Shown here piece after piece: positions 1 through 10,270 of a stretch of DNA of 64,000 nucleotides (positions within the stretch are counted from its first letter, which is position 1; each line of letters opens with the position of its first letter). This DNA comes from Lunularia cruciata (lineage: Eukaryota > Streptophyta > Marchantiopsida > Lunulariales > Lunulariaceae), in contig OX419755.1 of NCBI GenBank assembly GCA_948567375.1, positions 22,646,517-22,710,516 on the forward strand, read 5' to 3'. The notes beneath the pieces were generated by a model that saw only the letters and a list, made by a program, of their open reading frames with translations, was not told the origin of the DNA and did not search any database. A program made the position numbers and the translations under genes.

Positions 1-285
1 TTTTATAAGATACTTTAGGTAGTGTATGTGCATTGCTCTACAGAGAGCATTGGTTAGTGCTCTCCTTAGGAAAGCTATCACTTGAAGTGATATTTTTTCA
101 AATGCTATAGAGGTTTGTAGATCTTATGATTTACATAGTTCGAATATCTTAGGTGCAGGAGGGTAGATTTCTCATATCGAAACTATTGGGGTCTAGCTCC
201 ATTCTCCGTCTTTTGTCTCTTCCTCGGAAGGCTTGATGGCCTTCCCACCCTTCTTGTGTTCTATGTGGTCATCTTCTCCGTCTCT
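1..285 (+). mobile_element. LINE-like element, 3' end (copy 1, cut by window edge)
   Basis: The first ~200 bases match, with substitutions and stops, the last coding part of the better copy near 10.0-10.2 kb (same order of words for the segment after the nuclease-like domain). The coding remnant is followed by the family's 3' tail, with the words 'ctccattctcc', 'gcttgatggcc', 'ttcccaccc' and 'ttcttgtgttcta'. It continues upstream of the window. It is a dead remnant, and the family assignment rests on comparison with the two other copies in this window. Confidence 0.6.
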
Positions 286-1160
286 TTTTTTATTTCTCTA
301 CTTCCCACCAAGATTGAGAGTGTTAAATTAAATTTCCTATCAATATGGGAATTCTAAATTAGTAAATGTTCAATTGTAGCTTTTATATTTTTACATCCCT
401 TCTAAATTTGGCAGTTAATTTTTAAACGTCCAAGCAGATGCAAGAGTCTAGCAGAAATAGACTTCTAGGCAGAAGCTGGAGGTCGTTGTAGGACATCCTG
501 AATTTGCAATCACATACATGAATCAAGCAAAAAACGCTGCAGCTATCAATTCTTGACATTTATATAATTTTTTAATATAATAACTTAGAAAAAATTATTC
601 CTTGGAAAAGAGAGCAATGCTGATCATAAGTTTGGACTGACATTTCGGACAATCGAGTGAGGTCGCCACGGAGGAGATGGATGATTCTGCAAGCAATTTA
701 GAATTCCTTAATATGACGGGAGATATAATCTAAAAATTTCAAAGTAAGCGAGAGCTGTGGAAATATAGAAAATGAATGAGAAAATATCAATTTCCTTAAT
801 TAACGTTAATTAAGTGCTCTATTGTTTTGTTTGGACCACAGTTGACCACGACTTGCCAGTACTGTAATGGAGATGCAAATATTAGATACGAGCTCGATTC
901 CTTGTGATAGTTTTCCTCCTTTGCGGTAGCCAGATTTCATCCACACTGTGTAGCTCAATTAAACTTACATTGGTCGGGATGACGAAATGACGGGAAATGA
1001 AAAGTCTTCAATTGTATACCCTTCCTATCATAGGTTATAGGGACAGCTAAAACCATTTTATAAGATGTGACTATTATTTTGACAAAACTGTATATTGTTT
1101 TGATTTTTAGTACTTTATTCTAACAAGTTCCATCAAGTCACCTTTACTGTCTTGAAGTAA
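286..1160. other. No gene recognised
   Basis: AT-rich sequence without a long open frame or a recognisable repeat. I see no RNA gene or element end here. Confidence 0.5.
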
Positions 1161-1250
1161 CCTAGATTAACCCATTTTACCTCTTGTGTCTCTCCGTTGC
1201 TTGACGGGGTCTTCCCATCCTTCGTGTTTTCTACGCGTTGCCTTTCTCTC
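1161..1250 (+). repeat. Orphan LINE 3' tail
   Basis: This short stretch carries the same 3'-tail words as the LINE copies ('ccattttacctcttgtgtctctcc', then a hairpin 'gacggg-gtctt-cccatc', then 'cttcgtgttttctacgcg'). No coding part of the LINE precedes it, so it looks like a strongly 5'-truncated insertion. No poly(A) follows. Confidence 0.55.
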
Positions 1251-1374
1251 ACTTTTAACCTTTACTTTACCTGTAAATTTTCATTAGTTCCTTTCTATAT
1301 GAGGGAGTTTATCAAATTGTTGGATTGGGATCATTGGATAGTTGAGGATATATTCATTTTTTGAACGTTGTGAA

Positions 1375-3600
1375 TCAAACATACTGGAAAACCACATAAA
1401 GCTCTAATTCACAAAAGAGGAGGCAAGCATTTGTGTTTTTCCTGTCAGAAATGAAATCCCCCTGGGGCCCTCGGCTCCTACCGCAGCACATGAACTTGCA
1501 GTAAAAAGTAAGAGAAGTCGATGATAGAGACAGTCGCGCTTCGGCCGGCGACTCGGCATGACGTGAATCGAGTCCGTGGGAAGGTTGGGGTTCCTGAGTG
1601 ACGTCGCGCTTCTTCATCCACTGCTTTGAGTGTGTATGGGATGTACCGAAGGAACGACCGTCCCTGCTTTGGGCGTCAAGCATGCGTTGGATTTGTCCAG
1701 TAAGCTATCAGTTGCTTTCGCAATAGAATTGATTGGATCCTGTAAGTTTGCTACTGTTGTTTGCTGCCATGATTTGCTCCTCGTTACGGAAGGTCATTGG
1801 ACCCTATCTTCTTCCTTTTCGTAGTGTAATAAATTCATTATATCCGATCCTCGATAAAGCTTCCTACTCAAGTTCAAAGTAGATCTGCTCCTAGAATTGC
1901 TTCCTCAGATAGTCGGATCCCGATTGATATCAGGAAAGGCGCTGCACTCCACAATAGCGCATCAAAGTAGTACCACAGAGTCACCGTATGACCGATACGA
2001 TTCCGTAGGGGAAAGAATATCGAAGTCCAAAACCTGGATATGACGGGATGATTGACGATGGTGAGTGCAGGCGATGAGCTTTTGAGCAACCGCGCTGGAG
2101 CTGTGAGATAAGAGGTTGCTATGACACGACGAGCCAGAGTAACATAGGATCCCTCGAAATTAGAACATGTTTGCTATTCGAACAGCGCAATGAATTCGTA
2201 TTCTAATTCAATGAATGCAATTTATGATTCTTTAATACTGCAAAATTGGCCACGTAGTTGCCCGTAATCGTAGCTAGGAGTCCGCTTGTAGCGAGAGTTG
2301 ACTCACCCCTCCCGTCGGTAGGACACGATGAGATCCAGTGCCAACGCAATTTACCTTTCCACGAATGCAGGCTGTCGAGCCAAGTTTAGCGACAGCTTGT
2401 TAACTCGCTCTTTGCTTGCTCAAAGATAGAACTCTGTCACCGCTAAATTTAAAAGCTTCACACTTTTCGGTTGACATTTTCTCTTATCCCCTGCCTCATC
2501 TCTTGTACGCAGCGGCTACATTCGGTTCTCATTCAGGTCATATTCTAGCGCTGAATTTGGTAACTAGTTAATTTGTTTGAAACCATGTGCATGTGCACAC
2601 AGGCCGCTGTTTCATTCAAGTGGCACCTGATGACGTAACTCAGCTAAGTTTAGCAGCGGCTTACTCTTATGTGTTGCGACTCTGGATTCCCCGGATTTCA
2701 AAGCAACCCCACCGAGGAGCAACGAGGAGCCAAGAATCGGAACCAGATTACACCTGCTTAACCGAACTGGTTAAGGTGGTCATGAAACCTCGAGTACCGG
2801 TTTCAGGATCTATTTCCCGCAGCCGTATTTGGTATTTTCCCGTTCGTCAGTCCTCGCAGTGGGGTATCAAATTATCGCCGTTGCCTCCTCCGTCAGCAAC
2901 GCAGCATTATGAAGCCGCACGATCAAAAGCCAATCGATCTGGTCCGCCAAACCTCAACCCTATGCCTTGTTTGCACAGGCGGGATCCTCTTGCACGACAC
3001 GGCCTACACGCCGTTCCTCGTGGCTGTGAAAATACGAACATAGTTTACCAGAGCAGTCTGGAACAACCTGTAACACTTCCGTGCAGTAGAACAAATCATA
3101 ACACAGGTACAGTACACGAAACCGTGGATGCATACATGCGATGAGTTCTGTAGATCGTGCGTCTTTGTCATCGGACGGCCCATACCGCCACGTCGTAAGG
3201 TCGCCAAAAGATCGGCCCCTGTGCCTTACACGCTTTCTGGACAGGATCCGTCGGTCACTCATCTTAACTGGTTCTTGTTACCTCTCTGCCTGCAGTCGAC
3301 TGAACACGCGTACGTAGTTTCAACTTCATTCATTCGTACAAGTTTATTCGTTGCCATGCACTTATAGTCTTCAAGCACGAGCGACCAGCTTACTAAAATT
3401 ATTAGCTGGAATCAACCACGGGGTGAATGTCTGATCGTAATCTCTGTTTCAAGAATCTGGTCATCTGATTGAGCCTGCTCTGCCTATATGTTTTGTCAGA
3501 GCTTATTCTAAGGTTTTACTTTGAAAGTTATGCCTCACTTTACACACTTCCTGACCCATACCTGACCCATTTTCTGATTATTTTTAATTAGCCGTGAGCT
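1375..3600. other. GC-richer low-repeat segment, no gene recognised
   Basis: By eye this segment has higher GC and more CpG than the retrotransposon blocks, and I find no copy of it elsewhere in the window. It may be unique DNA or an old element I do not know. Several short open frames lie on both strands; none shows a family motif. No tRNA or rRNA structure was seen. Confidence 0.35.
2587..3144 (+). CDS. Unrecognised open frame, 185 aa
   Basis: This is the longest frame in the window that does not overlap an element I can name. The translation is rich in Ser, Pro and Arg, with no signal peptide, membrane segment, repeat or motif that I recognise. Antisense frames of 100 and 67 codons overlap its 3' part, as expected for a GC-richer stretch with few stops by chance. 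It could be an exon of a gene continuing through introns, but I see no convincing splice context. I think chance is more likely. Confidence 0.12.
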   Translation: MHVHTGRCFIQVAPDDVTQLSLAAAYSYVLRLWIPRISKQPHRGATRSQESEPDYTCLTELVKVVMKPRVPVSGSISRSRIWYFPVRQSSQWGIKLSPLPPPSATQHYEAARSKANRSGPPNLNPMPCLHRRDPLARHGLHAVPRGCENTNIVYQSSLEQPVTLPCSRTNHNTGTVHETVDAYMR

Positions 3601-3620
3601 TTCCTGATTCCTGATTACTA

Positions 3621-3794
3621 TTTGGCTTATTTTTAATGGCTTGATGGGGTCTTCTCATCCTTTGTGTTTTCTAAGCGGTCGCCCTTTTCTATTATTGTTA
3701 ATTAATATTTGGCTTATTTTTAATGGCTTGATGGCGTCTTCTCATCCTTTTGTGTTGTCTACGCAGTCGCCCTTTTTGGATTATTGTTAATTAG
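3621..3794 (+). repeat. 87-bp direct repeat x2 made of LINE 3' tails
   Basis: Two adjacent copies with a period of 87 bp start at 'tttggcttat' (3621 and 3708). Each contains 'gcttgatgg', a GTCTT loop, 'ctcatcc', then 'gtgtt.tctaagcggtcgccc', so each is a LINE 3' tail. Either a tail was duplicated in tandem after insertion or two insertions shared one target. Confidence 0.65.
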
Positions 3795-4074
3795 CCGTGA
3801 GCTTTGGAGTTGGAAAGCATCCTAGGAGACAGTTGATTGGAACGGACCAGTTCCAATGAAAACAGTTTCTATAGGTACACTACCGTAGATTCAAACCCAA
3901 AAGCGTATAGTTGAACGGGTTTGCATATCCAATGAAGTTATTAGTCTTATGACAGTCCAATTGCATGGGTGATGTTGTGAGGTTGATTTGGTTCATTGTC
4001 ATTAAATTCCACTGAAGGGCAGAGCGTATCATATTTTGGTGTATCTTGTTGGAACAGCGCTGAGGTACCTTTTA

Positions 4075-4680
4075 GAACCTATGCTTTCTACAATTTTGGA
4101 GAGGATGATTACGCATCTTCCTAGATGTGCAGTGAGGGGAGCAGCAGCATACCCTGCAAGGTATTCGATTTACAAATTTGGAGAGAATGATTACTCATCT
4201 TCCTAGATGTGCGGTGAGGGGAGCAACAGCATGCAAGGTCTTCAAGTATAGGAGCATGCAGAGATGTCACTTCTTTGTTCCTCTAGCCTTTGAGTTATGT
4301 GCAGCATTGAACATGATGTTTGATACATTTGTCAAGAGTGCATGAGAGCTTATCATATTACACATCAAGATATCACTTTCAGTCTCGTACTTTATTGTAT
4401 ACTTTAGATAACATATGTCCATTGCTCTACAAAAAATAGTGGTTGGTGCAATCCATAAGAAAGCAATCACACTAGGCGATGTGTCTTCATATGTTCCATT
4501 GGTTTGTAGACCTTATGATTTGCATAGCTTGGATACCTTAGGTGCAATGGGGCAAATTTCTCACATTGATACTATTAGAACCTAACTCCATTTTACCATT
4601 TTTGTCTCTCTCATGTTTGGCTTGATGGGTTTTTCTATCCTTCTTGTGTTCTAAATGAATGGCCTTTCTCTCTCTTTGGA
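4075..4680 (+). mobile_element. LINE-like element, 3' end (copy 2)
   Basis: This decayed copy parallels 9.8-10.27 kb: 'ttggagagaatgattactcatcttcc', 'tttgttcctctagcctttgagttatg' and 'gtccattgctctac' occur in the same order. A short segment around 4095-4135 is repeated near 4172-4215. Stops and frameshifts break every frame. The 3' tail with its hairpin (gatggg ... ctatcc) follows at about 4620-4680. No activity is possible from this copy. Confidence 0.6.
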
Positions 4681-4774
4681 ACTGAAAAGAACAAAACACC
4701 ACAATGTTTTTCTTGCATGTAAAAGGTCTGTACAAGAGCGTGGAAATAGTTCAACTATAGATATTGAAAGGAGG

Positions 4775-4855
4775 GAAAGGCGACCACGTTGAGCACATGA
4801 AGGATGGGAAGACCCCAACAAGCCTACAAGGGAGAGATAAAAGATGGTTATGGAA
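4775..4855 (-). repeat. Orphan LINE 3' tail, opposite strand
   Basis: Read on the minus strand, this gives the family tail: 'ttttatctctcccttgtag', 'gcttgttggggtcttccc', 'atccttcatgtgctcaacg', 'tggtcgcctttcc'. It lies about 100 bp from the plus-strand tail of copy 2, so the two tails point towards each other. Confidence 0.6.
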
Positions 4856-5280
4856 TATAAAACAAACTTTGGACGGCTTGATAGAAATGTGATGAGAGGC
4901 ACAACATTTGTTTCATAAAACTACAAAGCTTCACATATAGTACTTTCCTTTACAGTACGGTATGTCTCATGTACATTTTTGTTGTGCATACTTTTGAGAG
5001 CTACGGGAGATTGTGGAGATGGGAGAGGAGAGGGAGTGACGTGAGAAGACATCTATAATTCCTAAGGGCTTTCTATCATATAGCAATTGAGTGAATAGTC
5101 AATTCTCTTTGTTTTTCAATTTGGTTCCATTGGTACCTAAATTGAAGACTATGGAGAATGGAGTAGAAATTTATGAGGATTTTTAGCTTTTTTAGGGATT
5201 AGAGTGATCATTACACATTGAGAGTGATGGGTTGGGAATTTTCATTTTCATTTCTCTTGGTTTTCATGATTATGTTTCAT
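4856..5280. other. No gene recognised
   Basis: Intervening AT-rich DNA. I see no open frame of note and no repeat end. Confidence 0.4.
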
Positions 5281-5288
5281 GATCATGT

Positions 5289-5510
5289 TTGATTTGGAGT
5301 AGGTCATCCTACAGGTGGATGTTGAGAACACTTTTAATAGCATCTCACAAACATTCATCTTTAGAGAGCTTAGGGAGGCTGGTGGATCCTTGGCAAGTCT
5401 CATTCCTTTTGTGCGGTCTTATTATAGCTCTCTTGCTTCCCTTTACTACCAGCATGGTGGTTCACAAGAAGGAGTCACCATCTTGGAGTCAATGGATTGA
5501 GCTAACTAAC
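5289..5510 (+). pseudogene. LINE-like reverse transcriptase fragment
   Basis: The frame in phase with the aspartate of 'LQVDVENTFNSIS' looks like the palm motif A region of a non-LTR reverse transcriptase. It is followed by 'REAGGSLASLIPFVRSYYSS', also typical of such RTs. Only about 70 residues remain before a stop. Further parts of the same kind of protein (zinc finger and nuclease-like C-terminus) lie at 9.2-10.2 kb on the same strand, separated by the gypsy element D. The two pieces may be halves of one LINE split by D, with the middle deleted. Confidence 0.5.
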
Positions 5511-5536
5511 GATACACCAGTTTTTTGACATCCTTA

Positions 5537-6830
5537 TTGATATAGTGATATGGAGAAGACATTGATTCAGAGCCAGACTAGTGACCTTTTTGAGGCTGGT
5601 TTGGTGGAGATTTCACATGGAGAGTATGCATCAGCAACAGTGATCCCAACCAAGAAGGATATGTATAGCAACTACACAAATAGGCGGATGAGTGGAGATT
5701 ACCATCCTATCAATTGACAAACTAGGTTGATTTGTATACCATGCCTACACCAAAGAAGATTTTTGATGCAATTGGGCATGTAAAGGTCTTCAATACTTTG
5801 GATCTTTGAGTGATATATCATCAGTTGCCGATCAGAGAGGAGGATAAGTCCAAGACAATATTTTGGGCTATTGATCTTCACAACAAGAATGTGTTATATC
5901 AATGGAGGTTCATACTATTTGGGTTAAAGAATGGTCATGCTGAGTTCCAGAGGATGATGGATAGGATCCTAGCTAGATTGGATTTTGCTCAGTGCTATAT
6001 TGATGACATTTTTTTCTATAGCACTATTGTGGAGGGGCATGAGAGACAGTTGTTGGAGGTGTTTGAGAGGTTGAGATCTCATGGACTCAAATTATATCTT
6101 GGGAAGTGTAGGTTCTTCCATGAGCAGGTTGAGTATTTGGGTCACACTATCTACCCCGAAGGACTTGGTGTTTAGCAGACCAAGGTGGAGGCTATTGCAT
6201 GTATTCCTTACCCTCCGGAGGTGGGCAGAGTGCAAGCATTCCTTGGGTTGGAAAACTTCTATCGCCGCTATGTTAGAGGATTTAGTGCCATTACCAAGGC
6301 CTTGACAAAGCTAACCAAGCTTACACAAGAGTGGTGTTGGAGAGATGAACATGAGAGAGCTTTTGTAGAGCTCAAGGAGAGGTTGACATCTGCTCCTATT
6401 TTGAGGAGACGGATCAAAGGATGACCATTTCAGGTTCATATTGATTGGAGTATGTTGGGACTTGGAGTGATGCTTACCCAGCATGATGATGAGGGGAAGG
6501 AGTTTGTGGTGGCCTATGCTAGTTACTCCAACAATTCAGCGGAGGTGAAGTATAGTTCATATGAGAGAGAGTGCTTGGCAACAATTTGGGCAATAGCACA
6601 TTTCAAATGTTACCTATTTTATAACCCCTTCACTCTCATCACTGATCATCAGCAGCTGAAGTGATTGATGGAGTCCAAAAAACTTTCAAGGAAGCTTGCA
6701 TGATCGGCTCTGATTTTAAAGGAGTTTGATTTCACAATTATTGATAGACCTAGAGTGGTGAACCATGATTCAGATGGGTTGAGTACAAACCCATGTCCCA
6801 GCCAGCAGGATCAGACCGGAGCACGTTGAA
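5537..6830 (+). pseudogene. Family D reverse transcriptase and RNase H
   Basis: Pieces in three frames give, in order: 'LFEAGLVEISHGEYASA' (before RT), 'RILFGLKNGHAEFQRMMD'-like residues around 5908-5965, the catalytic motif 'CYIDDIFFYS' near 5993-6025, 'VEYLGHTIYPEGLGV' near 6127-6172, 'VQAFLGLENFYRRYVRGFS' near 6230-6285 (connection), and the RNase H segment 'VVAYASYSNNSAEVKYSSYE' with 'LITDHQQLK' ending at 6664. The YIDD box is intact. Stops near 5717 and 5808, one at 6175 and several frame changes inactivate it. Confidence 0.75.
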
Positions 6831-7224
6831 TGGTGAGATAGATAAGGAGATGGTGCCAAGTTGGCATGCATTGGCCTTTTTGTGTATTTTTTTGAGGCTT
6901 TGGTGGTATATCTCTCAGCGCATACAAGAGGAGTTATTGAGGTCATAGATCCAAAGAGTGAAGATATTGGTACAATTCAACAAGACATTCATGGTGACAT
7001 CTTAGTGATGGACTATCTTTGCATTGGTGTTGTGGGTTGCACAGTTGGGGCCAAGGAGAGAGATTGTGTCCTTCAATAAGCCAGATGATTCAAATTGGAA
7101 AGCAAACACCTTTTGCATGTAGGGGAGGATGGTAGAGTGCAAGTAGTACCACTTCCATCTTAGAGACCAAGTTGGTTTGTCATGCTCATGAGGAACTAGG
7201 ACATTTTGGAGTAAATCATACATA

Positions 7225-8186
7225 TAGCTTACTCTAGAGTCACTATTAGTGGTGCGGTATACAGACCAAGGTACAACAATTTGTTGCCATATGTGTGGTT
7301 TGTGACCAAGTTAGAGCATCATTCAATGCTCCTACACCATAGTTACACCCATTACCTATCATAGGATTGGTTTACTGTTGGAGTTTGGACTTTGTTGGAC
7401 CTTTAACATTGATTGTGAGACATCATCTGTATGTTTTGGTGATGGTGGAGCACTTCTCCAAGTGGATTGAGTTGGTGGCACTTCCTAACAAATCCAATGA
7501 AGGGATGGCTTGTTCATTCTTGGATCAAGTTCTTAGCCATTTTGGTGCACCAATTGAGGTTTTGACTGATCAAGGTATAGAGTTCTTGGGGGAGTTTCAG
7601 GTCTTGTATGACAAGGCTTTGATTGATCATTGTACTACATCTCGAGATCACCTTGAGGCAGATGGCTTAGCAAAGAGAGTGGTTTAGATGATGAAGAGAG
7701 GATTGCAAAAGTATGGTTTGCAGAGAGGCCACTTGGGAGATTGGGATCTTTAGTTAGTTGGCCATGGGCTATTGGTTTAGCCGGCAAGCCTCCTTAGCAT
7801 CCTTCTCTCCGTACTTTCTACTCTATGGATGAGATCTAGATTTACTTGCAGCCAATCATCAAGATACTACTGTAGTTTTGGATTTGGATGATCCAGATGT
7901 ATGGATGAGCACATGTTCACAACGGGCAGAGATCTTTTTGAGAGTGATGCCAATGGCCTTTGAGAACTTGGCAATTGCTCAGCATAGAGATACTTTACGC
8001 TATGCTACCATTCAAGGAGGAGGTTATAGACCCTCGATCCGTCAATTTCATCCAAGTGACTATGTATATCTACAGCAAACAAACCCAATGACACTTGATG
8101 TTTTGTCAAGCCGCACTTTCTTGAGAGTGCGTGAGGTTTTGCCATCTAGAGTTCTTGTGTTGGAAGGACATGATGGTGTTGTTTAG
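7225..8186 (+). pseudogene. Family D integrase
   Basis: 'SLDFVGPL' near 7386 and 'VLTDQGIEFLG' near 7557 give the first two Asp of the DD35E core. The expected QTDGQ..R segment is reduced to 'EADGLAKRVV' before a stop at 7687. The frame 7878-8186 is the C-terminal part, ending in a 'SDYVYLQQ ... RVREVLPSRVLVLEGHDG' module that resembles the all-beta DNA-binding end of gypsy integrases. The zinc-binding N-terminus is only suggested by 'CVVCDQVRASFN' around 7290. It is not functional. Confidence 0.65.
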
Positions 8187-8562
8187 AAGGATCATGTGCA
8201 CCATGCCACCTCCCAAACATTGATGGTACTATGGACCCAAACTTGGCACTTGTAAGTGCAAGCTTGAGGTGTATTTTATGTGGCTCTTCTAGTGGAGCTG
8301 CTACTATGTTAGTGTGTAGTTGTTTGAGAGGATGGCATATGGCATGTATGACTCCTCCCCTCATGGTGGTTCCTCAAGGACAATGGTTATGTCCTAGATG
8401 TATTTGACCTATAGCTAGTTCATCATTTATATGGTATAGATTGTAGATAAACTAACAATGGGGCTCCATAGTAGCCGGCCTCCTGACCTTTGCCCATCAT
8501 AGGGTATACCGTATACTTGGAGTAGATGGCTATTTGGAATTAGAGGGACCTCCTAATAGCCA
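8187..8562. other. Family D 3' untranslated segment
   Basis: A non-coding stretch lies between the integrase C-terminus and the LTR. It contains no open frame that extends the pol product. Confidence 0.4.
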
Positions 8563-8576
8563 ACTAGGGGGGCAAT
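8563..8576 (+). promoter_or_regulatory. Polypurine tract of family D
   Basis: 'aactaggggggcaat' directly precedes the TGTGGCAC start of the LTR, where the plus-strand primer would lie. The tract is short, and the assignment depends on the LTR start being right. Confidence 0.45.
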
Positions 8577-9130
8577 TGTGGCACTTTAGAGTTTATGTAT
8601 GACTTATGTGTGAGTTGTGCTTCTATAGTGTATGATATTGACAGTGATGTATGTTGTGTAGTTATGTATATATGCACGATAGCTATCATGCCATTTCTAG
8701 TTTCACATCTAGATTGCTCGGACACTAGAGTTCCAATGATAGTAGTTAGAGGCATTTTGGTAGTTACTCATAGACTACTTTCCAACAGTCAGATTTTGTG
8801 TTTAGGGTACTGACTTCATGGTAGGGCCCACCGTCACTTGCACCGTCTACACCGTCAGGTGTGCCATCAGGAAGACCATTGGGATGAGACCTAGGTCAAA
8901 ATCAAGATTATACCTTGGAAGTGCAGCTCCAAAGAGCTCACTTCTTTGATGTTAAGCCTTCGAGTTCCTGGCTAGAATGGACAAAAAGCCAGCGAGCATC
9001 ACTTGGATTCTCTTAGCTAGAGTGGATGTGGCTTGAATTTAATCAGTGCCTTGTTGTTGGCAAGTTATAGAGTGATAGATCAAGTACTGATCTGAGTTGA
9101 GTTGATTTGAGTTGTAAACGATCTGATTAT
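8577..9130 (+). mobile_element. Family D 3' LTR (putative)
   Basis: It begins TGTGGCACTTTAGAG directly after the purine tract. The same first ~100 bases start again at 9131, which fixes the left border. The right border at 9130 is defined only by that second copy; it ends '...gattat' rather than CA, so a few terminal bases may be lost. I see no clear TATA box. Confidence 0.5.
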
Positions 9131-9232
9131 TGTGGCACTTTAGAGTCTATGTATGACTTCTGTGTGAGTTATGTGTCTATGGTGTATGATGTTGACAGCG
9201 ATGTATGTTGTGTAGTGATGTATATATACATC
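9131..9232 (+). mobile_element. Second, truncated family D LTR start
   Basis: About 100 bases repeat the beginning of the LTR at 8577 with roughly ten substitutions, then stop at 'gatgtatata', where LINE coding sequence begins. The two LTR starts are in tandem without internal sequence between them. Confidence 0.5.
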
Positions 9233-9236
9233 ACAC

Positions 9237-10270
9237 AAGAGATAGTCTATCCTCATGAGCACAAGAGGATTTTCCACCTTTTGCTTCACTATTATCAGAT
9301 TGGACTAGAGGTTTATAGTCTTCCTTGATGGAGCAACAATGTGAGCATACACTACATTCTATCTTAGTCGACTTGCCATTCCTCATGCTACTAGAGCACA
9401 TCTTTGCTTTTGCTCCAACAAGGGTGCAGCTTGATTGTGCATTAGGGCATTCCAACTTGCACCAAGCTACTTTCTCTACAACAATGAGGTTTTGCCTAGG
9501 TTTGGTCCATTCATCTACATCTTCATTAATCACTTGTGAGTGTGGTTCTACACTAGATGTAGCAGCGGTCCACATGACATAGTGTCCTTTTGGAGGACAG
9601 AGGATAGCTACCCATGATGTCATTAGAGACATAGTGTTTGCTATGGCACAAGAGAGTGGATACTTGGCTTGGAGGGGGCATTTGTATGCTCTGTAGACAA
9701 CACGTGTTAGTGCAGATTTATACTTGGTCCAAGATGATCAGGTGACAATAGCGGATGTTGTGGTTACAAACCCTATGCGGGATATAGTTTTGGAGGGAGT
9801 GATTACCCATCCTCCTGGATGGGCAGCAAGTGCAGCAGCAAGTTCCAAGGTCTCCGAGTATAGGGGCATGCAGCAAGGTCACCTCTTTGTTCCTCTAGCC
9901 TTGGAGTTATATGGAGTGATGGACATGGCATTTGACACATTTGTGAAGGAGTGCACGAGAGCTTATCATGTTAGGCGTCAAGGGATACCACTCTCACTCT
10001 CATACTTTGTAGCATATTTTAGACAGCGTGTGTCCATTGCTCTACGGAGCGCAGTGGCTGGTGCAATCCATAGGAGAGAAATCACATTAGGTGATGTTTC
10101 TTTGGATGCTCCAATTGTGTGTAGACTGTACAACTTACATAGCTCAGATATCTTAGGTGCGGTAGGGCAGATTTCTCATATAGACTCTATTGGGGCTTAG
10201 CTCCATGTTACCTTTTTTATCTCTCCCTTGTAGGACTTGATGGTTTTTCCCATCCTTTGTTTCTCATGTA
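9237..10270 (+). mobile_element. LINE-like element, C-terminal half and 3' tail (copy 3, best copy)
   Basis: The translated C-terminal region has a putative zinc finger 'CECGSTLDVAAVHMT.C' at about 9535-9585, then 'FGGQRIATHDVIRDIVFAMA', then the open frame 9724-10200 (158 aa). Around the start of that frame, an Asp in 'VSADLYL', an Asp in 'IADVVV' and a Lys in 'SSKVSEYRG' are spaced like a PD-(D/E)XK nuclease, such as the restriction-like endonuclease at the C-terminus of early-branching non-LTR elements. The nuclease call is my inference. A stop near 9580 breaks the protein. The 3' tail with 'acttgatggtttttcccatcc' follows at 10200-10270. Confidence 0.6.

Larger units (their letters stand above)
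5520..8576 (+). mobile_element. Family D Ty3/gypsy retrotransposon, internal region (5' truncated)
   Basis: Reverse transcriptase, RNase H, integrase and integrase C-terminal remnants follow in gypsy order, then a purine-rich tract and a putative LTR. I find no 5' LTR, priming site or gag: the sequence enters directly in the N-terminal part of RT beside a LINE fragment. The family is clearly distinct from chromovirus families A and B, and I see no chromodomain. Many stops and indels make it defunct. Confidence 0.7.

Noticed and set aside
5289-5510. RT fragment as part of gypsy element D
   Set aside because: The motif-A residues and the following 'REAGG..' words fit a non-LTR RT, and D has its own complete RT core downstream.
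9231-9632. 133-codon antisense frame with several Cys/His residues
   Set aside because: The plus strand carries the LINE zinc-finger region, with matching protein words and a second copy at 21.8-22.1 kb; the antisense frame is a shadow.
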